Source: Acidobacteriota bacterium
Lineage (GTDB): Bacteria > Acidobacteriota > Blastocatellia > RBC074
NCBI GenBank assembly: GCA_022614735.1
Contig: JAKEHZ010000327.1
Coordinates: forward strand, 1-15,589
Length of the DNA: 15,589 nucleotides
Direction of reading: 5' to 3'
In this document: positions 1 to 6,947 of the stretch, piece by piece
Layout: each line of letters begins with the position of its first letter
Position numbering within the stretch: the first letter of the stretch is position 1
Position numbers and translations under genes: made by a program
Notes under the pieces: generated by a model
What the model saw: only the letters and a program-made list of their open reading frames with translations
Databases searched by the model: none
What the model was told of the DNA's origin: nothing

Positions 1-70
1 CAACCTTTCCAGGTTGCTGTTGTTTCCTCAATGGTCACATCAGTGAGTCAACAGCAACCTGGAAAGGTTG
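1..70. repeat. Perfect 22-bp inverted repeat, each arm itself a hairpin
   Basis: Positions 1-22 and 49-70 are exact reverse complements separated by 26 nt. Each arm also folds on itself: CAACCT/AGGTTG closes a TTCC loop at 1-16 and a GGAA loop at 55-70. The unit with its CTGT tail recurs as a direct repeat (1-20 and 55-74) apart from the loop. No ORF covers it. It may be the leader hairpin of a minus-strand gene lying just left of the window (inference from copies B and C of the dispersed repeat). Confidence 0.85.
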
Positions 71-88
71 CTGTACATCGCACCGCGA

Positions 89-138
89 TTTTCATAGTTT
101 CAGGGCGTCGCCAGTAGCGACATGAATGACTCATCTGG
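89..138. repeat. Dispersed 50-bp repeat, copy A (diverged)
   Basis: This aligns without gaps to 8044-8093 and 15471-15520. Shared blocks are TTTTCAT, GTTTC, GTCG, CGACATGAA and GACTC. Its internal stem is GTCGC (107-111) and GCGAC (117-121), where the other two copies have GTCGT and ACGAC, so the pairing is kept by a double change. It lies next to the inverted repeat at 1-70, as the other copies lie next to a hairpin. Confidence 0.65.
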
Positions 139-188
139 CAGAGGCCAGAGGCCCTCCAAACCAAATACCGGCGAGCCTCTGGTCTGCC
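137..188 (-). terminator. Stem-loop downstream of the di-haem cytochrome gene
   Basis: Arms at 137-152 and 175-188 pair over 14 bases with a two-base bulge (GGCAGA, CCAGAGGC). The structure starts 33 bp after the stop of the minus-strand gene at 221. There is no run of T after it on the minus strand, so intrinsic termination is uncertain. It could equally be a REP-like element. Confidence 0.35.
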
Positions 189-220
189 TTTATTCATCCA
201 CTTGCCTTCAAGCAGAGACT

Positions 221-1498
221 TCAAAGCGATTTCAGGAAATTGATTAGGTCCGCTTTGTCGCCCGAATCCAGGTTGTTAAAGAAGTTCCTGGCGGGCGTCG
301 CCTGACCCCCATGACGTTGAATCGCCTCGTTGAAGGTGAGCGACAGCCCGTCGTGCATCAACTCGACGCGAGTGCGCACACCCCACAGTGGCGGCGTCCG
401 TACCATGTTCCTCGTGCCATTGCCGCCGTTCTGAACGATTCCATCGCCCGTCCCGATGTCGTGCAGCATGAAGTCGCTGAAGGGGCGGATGGTCTTGTTG
501 CCGAGAGCTGCCGGGACCCTGAACGCACCTCCGTTGATCAGAGTACCGGTATCGGCCGTGACTATTCGTGGAGTATGACAGATGGAGCAATTTCCCTGCC
601 GAAACAGAGCGTCACCGCGTTGGACGGAATTGGTGATTGGTCCGCGGCCCGGCGCTCTCGTGGCTCGCATGAAATTGGCGAATGCCTCTACATCTGCGCC
701 ATCGTCCTCCGGGTCTGCCACCAAATCGAATGCAGCGACCGATTGACCCAGAGAGTTGTTCTCGACCCTTCCACCATTCCCGTCAAACGGATTGGTTATC
801 CCCATTTCGTTCAAGTACGCATCACCTGAAAAGGACTGCAAACTGGCGTGCTGGTTCTTCCACCCGAAGCGACCTATACGGAGCTCATTGTTGGCTTCGA
901 CCACCGGAACATTGATGATGGTGCCCCTGAAACTGTTAGGCTGGTCACCCCGTATCTCTTGAATCGTATTATTGGAAATGGCCTCCACGAAGCCATCGCC
1001 GATGACATTTAGGGTTGTACGGAAAGCCCTGATGTTTTCTTGCGGAGCGTTGTCCAGGCGCTCCTGGATGGATGCTGCGACCGCCCGCAATTGAATCAGA
1101 GATTGGCCGCCTGGCGGGTTAACGAAATTTCCGTTACCGGATAGATGGCCAGCCCTCAGCTCTCTGATCTGGCTGATGCCGCCAACCTCGGGGTTCTGAT
1201 GGCAATCGCCACACCCAGGAGCGTTGTAGGTGGGTCCGAGTCCGTCATCGGGAGTTTCAAGCTCGTCGAAGATGAACAGATTGTCCTCGAATGACCGGTT
1301 CGGCACCGGCTCACCCTCGCACTCATCTATGGGAGTGCCCCTCGCACCAAACCCATTGAAGAGGTCGTCGGTGAGACGGTTCAGGTCAGTCGTGGGAGCC
1401 TCGTCCGGATCGTCGCCCGCACGGGTAGTTGGGAGGAGTGCCGGAAAAATGAGCGCCGCCGCGAAGAGTAACACGACGGTTAACTTCAGTACCTTCAT
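221..1498 (-). CDS. Periplasmic di-haem c-type oxidoreductase (DUF1111/DHOR family)
   Basis: Predicted exported cytochrome c of 425 residues. The N-terminus MKVLKLTVVLLFAAALIF followed by a TRA-type cleavage site is a Sec signal peptide. Two haem-binding CxxCH motifs are present, CGDCH at about residues 96-100 and CSICH at about 304-308. The motifs GRFGWK, FRVPAALGNK and RTPPLWGVR with LMHDG are typical of the DUF1111 di-haem oxidoreductases, relatives of bacterial cytochrome c peroxidases and often annotated thiol oxidoreductase. The in vivo substrate is unknown. I chose the ATG at 1498 and not one 24 nt upstream, because AAGGAGG (1503-1509) sits 4 nt before it and the signal peptide begins there. 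The gene stands alone after a leader of about 820 bp. The family call is confident; the catalytic role is not. Confidence 0.88.
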   Translation of the reverse strand: MKVLKLTVVLLFAAALIFPALLPTTRAGDDPDEAPTTDLNRLTDDLFNGFGARGTPIDECEGEPVPNRSFEDNLFIFDELETPDDGLGPTYNAPGCGDCHQNPEVGGISQIRELRAGHLSGNGNFVNPPGGQSLIQLRAVAASIQERLDNAPQENIRAFRTTLNVIGDGFVEAISNNTIQEIRGDQPNSFRGTIINVPVVEANNELRIGRFGWKNQHASLQSFSGDAYLNEMGITNPFDGNGGRVENNSLGQSVAAFDLVADPEDDGADVEAFANFMRATRAPGRGPITNSVQRGDALFRQGNCSICHTPRIVTADTGTLINGGAFRVPAALGNKTIRPFSDFMLHDIGTGDGIVQNGGNGTRNMVRTPPLWGVRTRVELMHDGLSLTFNEAIQRHGGQATPARNFFNNLDSGDKADLINFLKSL

Positions 1499-1502
1499 TT
1501 TG

Positions 1503-1509
1503 CCTCCTT
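1503..1509 (-). promoter_or_regulatory. Ribosome binding site deciding the cytochrome start
   Basis: The minus strand reads AAGGAGG, then CAAA, then ATG at 1498. The upstream in-frame ATG at 1522 has no such site and would put eight polar residues before the signal peptide. Confidence 0.8.
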
Positions 1510-1570
1510 GTGAATGGGCCATCTGCGGCCCAATCGAAAGATGACTTAATGGTTAGCGTTATGCGGGAGT

Positions 1571-1592
1571 GGTTACCAGATCAGTGGTAACC
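1571..1592. promoter_or_regulatory. Operator-like inverted repeat upstream of the cytochrome gene
   Basis: GGTTACCA (1571-1578) and TGGTAACC (1585-1592) are perfect 8-bp arms around GATCAG, centred about 83 bp upstream of the cytochrome start. A single half-site GGTTACCA recurs at 2182-2189. The shape suits a dimeric regulator site, but no regulator is identified. Confidence 0.4.
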
Positions 1593-1709
1593 CCCCGCCG
1601 GTTCTTGCTGTTATTAGACGCACCCCGACTAGGACGAGAGCGGGCATGAAATCTACAAGACCGCCTTCGCCTATTGCTGATCAAAAATGAGTTTTTCGCC
1701 GGTTATATA

Positions 1710-1938
1710 GGAAGCTCTGAACTGCAAATGATGAGCTCCCTGGTGAAGCGTAGGTAAGGGGCACTAACCAGCAGCCTGAGCCTGTGGGATAAGCCACAGG
1801 CCACATCAAGATAACTCCTTATCAATTGGAAGCCAGTTACTAATTCAGGGCTATTGTTGGGACGGTGCGGGATTAACGACGCCTCCCGGGTACCCTAAGG
1901 GAATCGAGTGACCATGGGGGAACATCGCCAGTGAGAAT
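1710..1938 (+). ncRNA. Possible structured-RNA relic, group II intron domain I-like
   Basis: Successive stems are visible on the plus strand: GGAAGCTC with GAGCTCC (1710-1717/1733-1739, one bulge), CTGGT with ACCAG (1740-1744/1767-1771), and GCCTGTGG with CCACAGGC (1780-1787/1794-1801) around a GATAAG loop. Further on, ACCCTAAGGGAATCGAGTGA (1892-1911) resembles, from memory, the late domain I segment of bacterial group II introns. I see no reverse transcriptase, no clear 5' GUGYG junction and no domain V hairpin. If the idea is right, this is only a fragment. It could also be an unrelated leader RNA. Confidence 0.22.
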
Positions 1939-2045
1939 TTTTAACTATAGATAACACAGAGTGTGTCAGTTAATTCGGTTTTATTGCGATTAGTTACAGT
2001 TTTATTATTTTGGAGCCTATAAATTTAAAAACCGCGACTCATTAC

Positions 2046-2062
2046 GTTACAATGACTGTAAC
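2046..2062. promoter_or_regulatory. Small inverted repeat GTTACA-N5-TGTAAC
   Basis: Perfect 6-bp arms around ATGAC in the AT-rich part of the intergenic region. A one-sided match to the same word (GTTACAG) lies near 1994. The form suits a regulator site; function is unknown. Confidence 0.3.
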
Positions 2063-2202
2063 ATGTCTCAGATTATGAGTCAATATTTTATTTGCACCTA
2101 ACGGTTATTAACTTGTTAGAACGCCGAGGGGGGTCTCAATATTGCTAATAGAATCAACTAACTAGAGATGTACTAACGAGAGGTTACCACAGGAGAGCCG
2201 AG

Positions 2203-2214
2203 ACTGTTAACAGT
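2203..2214. promoter_or_regulatory. 12-bp perfect palindrome ACTGTTAACAGT
   Basis: A self-complementary 12-mer in the AT-rich half of the spacer, about 100 bp beyond the end of the NHL gene. It may be a protein-binding site; nothing else supports it. Confidence 0.25.
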
Positions 2215-2242
2215 TTTAATAAAGTGAGACAGAGGTGCACCG

Positions 2243-2307
2243 AAAAAGATCAAGCCTTTGTCCGCCCTTGACCCTTGTGATGTAACCGTTAAATTGCTGA
2301 TCTTTTT
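2243..2307 (-). terminator. Possible terminator after the NHL gene
   Basis: On the minus strand, AAAAAGATCA and TGATCTTTTT are perfect 10-bp arms (2298-2307 and 2243-2252) beginning 10 bp after the NHL stop, and the second arm ends in a T run. The loop is long (45 nt), which weakens the case. Confidence 0.35.
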
Positions 2308-2316
2308 AATTCTCGT

Positions 2317-3402
2317 CTACTTCAGACGCTTCAGTTTGACGACGCGTCCAACGGCCATCCACTCCGCGACATAGAGGTTGCCCTTTTGGTCCCAGCAAAC
2401 ACCATGTGGGGCGATGAACTGACCGTCGAGCCATTGCTCAGGTGGGATTTTGTTGGTTGCGCGCTTCTTCGGATCGATGTTGTCTCCAAGTTGTGTTATC
2501 AACTTATTATCTTTATTCAGAATCGTGACGCGACTCACCAGATCTCCGACGACCAGATCTGTCCCGCGTTGATCGAGCGTTGCGGGCCTGCGAAGTAGTT
2601 CACCTTCTACGCCATCGAGCGTCTTCACGTGTTTACCTTCGAGTGTGAACCACTGCAGACGATGATTCTCGCGGTCGGCTACGAGTACCAGTGGCGTCTT
2701 TTCCCGGGTGTCAATGAGGATGGCGTGGCCGGTATTGAATTTTCCATCCTCTTTCCCTCTGCCGCCCCACGAATTCAGATAATCGCCTTTGGCGTTGTAG
2801 CGATGGATGTAGTTCGCACCGTACCCATCTGTGACGTAAACACCGCCGCTCGGGGCAACGGCTATGCCAGTGGGTCTGAATTCATTTTTGTCCTTATAGA
2901 TGTTGGCCTGTTCGGGGTAACCTTTGACCCAGACGATCTCCCCCTCGAGCGTGATCTTGGCGAATTCATGGCGTGCCAGATTAGTCAGGTAAATAAAATC
3001 AGTCTTCCCTTCCTTGCGAATACGCATACTGTGCGTACCGTTGTTTTCTCTATCGGCCCTCCACTCTTTCCCCATTGCCTTGATGAACTTGCCATCGCCA
3101 TCGAAGACGATGATGGCATTTTCCGTATCAGTGTTCATGTAAACGCGCCCTTGAGAATCGATCTGAATACCTCCATGCATGTTGCCATATTTCATCCCTT
3201 CGGGCAGCTTACCCCACCCGCGAACCCACTCGTATCTGTGGTTGCCGGCGCCGAGAATCAAAGGCTTCTCATTTGAGGACTGGGCGAAAGCAGAGCGTAG
3301 AAGATGAGGCGCAAAGGTGGAAACAGCAATGCCTGCGCCGAAGCCGAATAGAAAGTTTCGGCGAGAAAATTCAACTGACCTGTCGGATAGTAATGGTAAC
3401 AT
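2317..3402 (-). CDS. Tat-exported NHL-repeat beta-propeller protein
   Basis: Predicted secreted protein of 361 residues. The N-terminus carries a twin-arginine signal, SRRNFLFGFGAG at residues 13-24, with a likely cleavage after AFA at about residue 40. The mature part has about six NHL-type blades. Clear strands are VYMNTDTENAIIVFD (about 87-101), VYVTDGYGANYIHRY (188-202), VLVADRENHRLQWF (239-252), DLVVGDLVSRVTIL (282-295) and LYVAEWMAVGRVVKL (343-357). This fits a six-bladed propeller like those of peptidyl-hydroxyglycine lyase relatives, but I see no basis for an enzymatic role. The start at 3402 is set by AGGAGG at 3409-3414. The longer frame up to 3468 would overlap the RND gene. The gene begins 13 bp after the RND stop, so they are probably co-transcribed. 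Specific function unknown. Confidence 0.85.
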   Translation of the reverse strand: MLPLLSDRSVEFSRRNFLFGFGAGIAVSTFAPHLLRSAFAQSSNEKPLILGAGNHRYEWVRGWGKLPEGMKYGNMHGGIQIDSQGRVYMNTDTENAIIVFDGDGKFIKAMGKEWRADRENNGTHSMRIRKEGKTDFIYLTNLARHEFAKITLEGEIVWVKGYPEQANIYKDKNEFRPTGIAVAPSGGVYVTDGYGANYIHRYNAKGDYLNSWGGRGKEDGKFNTGHAILIDTREKTPLVLVADRENHRLQWFTLEGKHVKTLDGVEGELLRRPATLDQRGTDLVVGDLVSRVTILNKDNKLITQLGDNIDPKKRATNKIPPEQWLDGQFIAPHGVCWDQKGNLYVAEWMAVGRVVKLKRLK

Positions 3403-3408
3403 CGAGAA

Positions 3409-3414
3409 CCTCCT
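3409..3414 (-). promoter_or_regulatory. Ribosome binding site deciding the NHL protein start
   Basis: The minus strand reads AGGAGG, six bases, then ATG at 3402. It lies in the 13-bp gap after the RND stop codon and places the Tat motif at residues 13-15, as expected. Confidence 0.8.
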
Positions 3415-3415
3415 G

Positions 3416-6400
3416 CTAATCACCAACCTCAGTCCGCGCCGCACCGACTTCTGTGATTTCGCGGTCACCTGTGATGTGAGCTTTATCGCTCAATGAGTCA
3501 CTCTGCGCTAAGGGCCTTCGCGCAAATGTGCGACGATGTATCCACTGGCTGATGTCATCAAAGATAGAATAGGCCACTGGTGTAATAAGCAACGTTAATA
3601 ACAAGGAGAGGCTCTGGCCTCCGATAACCACGATGGCAATTGAGCGACGCTCTTCAGCCCCAGGCCCGGTTCCGAGCGCGAGGGGCAGCATCCCCGCGAC
3701 CAGCGCGAGTGTAGTCATCAGTATCGGACGTAGACGATCGCGGTTAGCGAGGAGGATCGCTTGGCTGCGTTCCATTCCGCTGCGTCGCAGATTCAGTGTG
3801 TGATCAATCTGCAAGATCGCATTCTTCTTGACGACGCCGAACAATACCAGGATGCCCAACGCGGAGTAGAGGTTGAGCGTGTTGCCCATAACCCACAGGG
3901 AGAGCAGGGCAAATGGCACTGAGATCGGTAGACTGAGCAAAATCGTAACCGGGTGAATAACACTTTCAAAATTCGAGGCAAGTATCATGTACATAAAGAC
4001 AATCGAGAGCAGGAAGGCGAGGATGAATTCACTGAATGTCCGTTCGAGCTCGCGCCCGCGGCCGCCAATCGACAAGTTATACTCCGGCGGCAGCCCCAAC
4101 TTCGAAAACTCATCCCTCATCGCCTGCATTCTATCGGCTAGTCCATAACCCGGAGCAATTGAAGCGCGGACACCGACCACACGCTGACGATCAAGCCGGT
4201 CAATGCGTGAGGGCGCGGTGGTCTCCTCCATCGTGACCAGATTGTCAAGGCGCACCATCCCCGTCTCGGTTGAAGGAACAAAGAGTCGCGCGATGGTCTC
4301 CTGGTCGTTGCGATCCCCTTGCTTTAACCGCAGCTCGACATCGTAATCTTCATTGAGCATTTCATCGCGATATCGCGAAACTCGGTCGTCACCACCGACC
4401 ATCAATCGTAATGCGGTCGCAATGTCGGTCATATCGACGCCCAGATCAGCAGCGCGTGCGCGATCGACCTTGACCCGCACTTCGGGTTTGTCGAGTTTGA
4501 GCGTAACATCAGCATCGAGAAGGCCGTTGTTATTTCCCCACTCGCGCATCTTGGTGGCGCTGTTATATAAGGTCATGAGGTCCGGACCACGCAGGCTGAA
4601 ATCGAGGTCCGCGGGACCGGTGCCCAGGTTGATCGACTGTGGGTTACGGACAGAGGGACGTAGATGTGAGTATTTCCTCAGCTTCTGGCGGATCTTCTGC
4701 ATGACGTCACGCGCTGTGTAATTGCCCCGGAAGACCCCCAGGGGTTCACCGCGCTTGAGGGATTGCCAGAATTTGTTGAAATTCACCGTCCTCTCTTCGT
4801 GTGGAGGGATGCGGATGTAAATATCGCCGTTGTTGATTGACATGGAAAATCCCATACCGCCGCCAACCGAGGCCATCATCAACCGCACTTCCGGCATCTC
4901 GCGCAGCTCTTTTTCGACCGCCAGTAATGCATCATTCATGGCGATAAGGCTGGTGCCTTCGGGCGCATTCAGATTGACGTAGAACTCCGCCTCGTCAACA
5001 TTGGTCGGGATATATTCCTGACGGATCTGCCGATAGAAATAGACTGAAGAAGCGATAACCGCGAGGGCTAAGACCGTGACGGCCAAACGATGGCGCAGGA
5101 CCAGACGCAAAAGCCAGGTATAACCGCGGTCGAGATAGGAGTAGAAACCTCTTCGCGATGCCGCAACGTCGTGTCCCGCTTTCGCATCGCCAACACGCAA
5201 TAACCGCGCGCTCATCATGGGCGTCAGAGTGAATGAGACGAGCAGACTTATCAAAATGGCGAAAGCCGCAGTAAACCCGAACTGGCGGAGGAATCGCCCG
5301 GAGATCGAGCTCATAAATCCAACGGGCAGAAAGATGACCACAAGCGAGAGAGTAGTCGACATGACCGCCAGCCCTATCTCTTTGGTCGCCTCCTTCGCTG
5401 CTATCAAAGGAGGCATCTTCTTCTCCTCGACAAAGCGAAAGATGTTTTCTAGGACGACGATCGCGTCGTCAATCACCACGCCAACCATGAGCACAAGCGC
5501 CAGCATCGTTACGCTGTTGAGCGTAAAGTCGAGAGCGCGCATGAGTCCGAATGTCGAAATAACGGATGTAGGAATTGCAATTCCGGCAATGATTGTTGAG
5601 CGCCACGAACGCATAAACGCCATGACAACCAAACAAGCCAGAATGCTCCCCAGGACGAGGTGCGTGCTGACTTCGTGGAGCGCGTTGTAGATGTACCTCG
5701 ACTGATCTTGTATGACCTCCAGTTTGATGTCGGGCGGAAGCTGTTGTTGGAGCCGCGCCATCTTCTCTTTAATGCCGTCGATCACGGCGACAGTATTAGC
5801 TCCTGACTGGCGGATGATGCCGAGTGTCACTGAGGGCACTCCGTTCAAGCGCGAGAGCGAGCGCTGTTCTTTCGTGCCGTCTTCCGCATAACCCAGGTCG
5901 CGAATGCGAATCGGTGACCCGTTGATCGTGGTCACGACGAGATCATTGAAATCCTGCGGCTCGATGATCTTACCCATCGTCCGCAAACTCAGCTCTCGCA
6001 TCCCCGCATCGATGTTACCTCCGGGCAGATCGGCGTTCTGTCGCACCAGCGCCTGTCGCACCTGAGTGATCGAGAGGCGATATGCGGCCAGCCGGTCAGC
6101 ATCAACCCAGACGTTGATGGCGCGGCTGGGCCCGCCGGAGACAAAGACTTCGCCCACACCCATCGAGCGCTCCAGATCGATCTTGACCCGATTTTCAGCG
6201 TATTCGGCGAGCTCGCGTTGTGAGCGATCGCCCGAGAGCGCAATCGTCATCACCGGAAATGAATCGTTGTCTGATTTATTGACGGTGGGCGGGTCGGTTC
6301 CCGGAGGAAGCTGGCGAAGCACTGATTGAACCCGGTCACGCACATCCTGCGCTGCCGCTTCAATGTCGCGGTTAAGGTCGAAGGTCAGAATAATGAATGC

Positions 6401-6667
6401 CGCACCCTGGCGCGAAACCGAGCGCAGCTGCTCAAGTCCCTCGACGCGATTGACGACTTCCTCGATCGGTTGCGCCACCGCGGACTCCATCTCTTCCGGG
6501 GCCGCGCCTGGCAATGTGGTTCGAACGTAGATTGTCGGTATATCGATCGAAGGAAAACGATCGACACCCAGTTTGAAATAGCTATCGGCTCCGACAACAA
6601 CAAGGGAGAGAATAATCATCGCCGCAAAGACCGGACGACGAATACAAATTTCTGCCAATTTCTGCAT
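3416..6667 (-). CDS. RND efflux permease, HAE/AcrB-like
   Basis: Inner-membrane proton-driven pump subunit of 1083 residues, about normal for the AcrB/MdtB/MexB class. The N-terminal helix (about 8-30) is followed by IPTIYVRTTLPGAAPEEMES at 43-62, typical of porter domains. Two blocks of membrane segments lie at about 335-490 and 880-1035, and another helix at about 528-545. The proton-relay motif GVVIDDAIVVLENIF has its acid pair at D400-D401. The partner lysine lies in GVVKKNAIL at about 947-948. The motifs point to hydrophobic and amphiphilic drug export rather than the heavy-metal group, but the substrate cannot be read. No membrane-fusion protein or outer-membrane channel gene is present in the window. 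The ATG at 6667 has only a weak upstream GGGAAAT. The C-terminal tail after about residue 1050 is polar and cytoplasmic. Confidence 0.94.
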   Translation of the reverse strand: MQKLAEICIRRPVFAAMIILSLVVVGADSYFKLGVDRFPSIDIPTIYVRTTLPGAAPEEMESAVAQPIEEVVNRVEGLEQLRSVSRQGAAFIILTFDLNRDIEAAAQDVRDRVQSVLRQLPPGTDPPTVNKSDNDSFPVMTIALSGDRSQRELAEYAENRVKIDLERSMGVGEVFVSGGPSRAINVWVDADRLAAYRLSITQVRQALVRQNADLPGGNIDAGMRELSLRTMGKIIEPQDFNDLVVTTINGSPIRIRDLGYAEDGTKEQRSLSRLNGVPSVTLGIIRQSGANTVAVIDGIKEKMARLQQQLPPDIKLEVIQDQSRYIYNALHEVSTHLVLGSILACLVVMAFMRSWRSTIIAGIAIPTSVISTFGLMRALDFTLNSVTMLALVLMVGVVIDDAIVVLENIFRFVEEKKMPPLIAAKEATKEIGLAVMSTTLSLVVIFLPVGFMSSISGRFLRQFGFTAAFAILISLLVSFTLTPMMSARLLRVGDAKAGHDVAASRRGFYSYLDRGYTWLLRLVLRHRLAVTVLALAVIASSVYFYRQIRQEYIPTNVDEAEFYVNLNAPEGTSLIAMNDALLAVEKELREMPEVRLMMASVGGGMGFSMSINNGDIYIRIPPHEERTVNFNKFWQSLKRGEPLGVFRGNYTARDVMQKIRQKLRKYSHLRPSVRNPQSINLGTGPADLDFSLRGPDLMTLYNSATKMREWGNNNGLLDADVTLKLDKPEVRVKVDRARAADLGVDMTDIATALRLMVGGDDRVSRYRDEMLNEDYDVELRLKQGDRNDQETIARLFVPSTETGMVRLDNLVTMEETTAPSRIDRLDRQRVVGVRASIAPGYGLADRMQAMRDEFSKLGLPPEYNLSIGGRGRELERTFSEFILAFLLSIVFMYMILASNFESVIHPVTILLSLPISVPFALLSLWVMGNTLNLYSALGILVLFGVVKKNAILQIDHTLNLRRSGMERSQAILLANRDRLRPILMTTLALVAGMLPLALGTGPGAEERRSIAIVVIGGQSLSLLLTLLITPVAYSIFDDISQWIHRRTFARRPLAQSDSLSDKAHITGDREITEVGAARTEVGD

Positions 6668-6792
6668 AGACTAATTTCCCGAACTTATCCGCAGTTATTG
6701 ATCATGTTTATTTGAGTTCGATCTTAAAGACGAATATTTCTCTCAATGAGTTGCAAATTTATCTCTAAGCGTCACTTTCGCTAATCTTCAAG

Positions 6793-6940
6793 CGTTTTCA
6801 ATCTTAGTGTTCGGTCAAGAGAGATGAAGAGGAAAACGGAACAAACGGAAATAACGGAACAAACGGAAATTCTCTAGGATTTTTCCGTTTGTTCCGTTTT
6901 CCTCTTCATCTCTCTTGACCGAACACTAAGATTGAAAACG
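6793..6940. repeat. 59-bp perfect inverted repeat with 9-nt internal units
   Basis: 6793-6851 and 6882-6940 are exact reverse complements with a 30-nt loop. The inner part of arm 1 and the loop hold four units of the type CGGAACAAA/CGGAAATAA (from 6836 to 6870); arm 2 mirrors only two of them. The structure begins 7 bp past the stop of the binding-protein gene (minus strand) and ends 126 bp before the RND start. It is a strong candidate 3'-end hairpin, though it lacks the usual terminal T run. Confidence 0.88.
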
Positions 6941-6947
6941 TTATTAG

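Larger units (their letters stand above)
1499..2316. other. Gene-free region of about 820 bp between minus-strand genes
   Basis: I see no plausible protein gene on either strand. The left half (to about 1940) is mixed in composition and holds several nested stems. The right half (about 1940-2230) is clearly AT-rich and rich in GTTA/TAAC words, including small palindromes at 2046-2062 and 2203-2214. The region must contain the promoter of the cytochrome gene, but I could not choose convincing -35 and -10 boxes. Confidence 0.7.

Noticed and set aside
2629..3276. Plus-strand open frame of 215 codons
   Set aside because: It lies wholly antisense to the NHL gene, has no domain I recognise, and reads like a shadow frame of a GC-biased gene.
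4627..4660. VRNPQS peptide in the RND pump as another copy of the translated 7-nt repeat
   Set aside because: The underlying bases are not GGATTGC units, so the likeness to SAIRNPQ in HflK is chance.
5217..5690. Plus-strand open frame of 157 codons inside the RND gene
   Set aside because: It is antisense to conserved membrane segments of the pump. There is no ribosome site and the composition is unlike a protein.
6793..6940. Miniature transposable element (MITE)
   Set aside because: The arms are perfect, but I see no flanking target-site duplication and the inner units suit a hairpin repeat better. It remains possible but is not supported.
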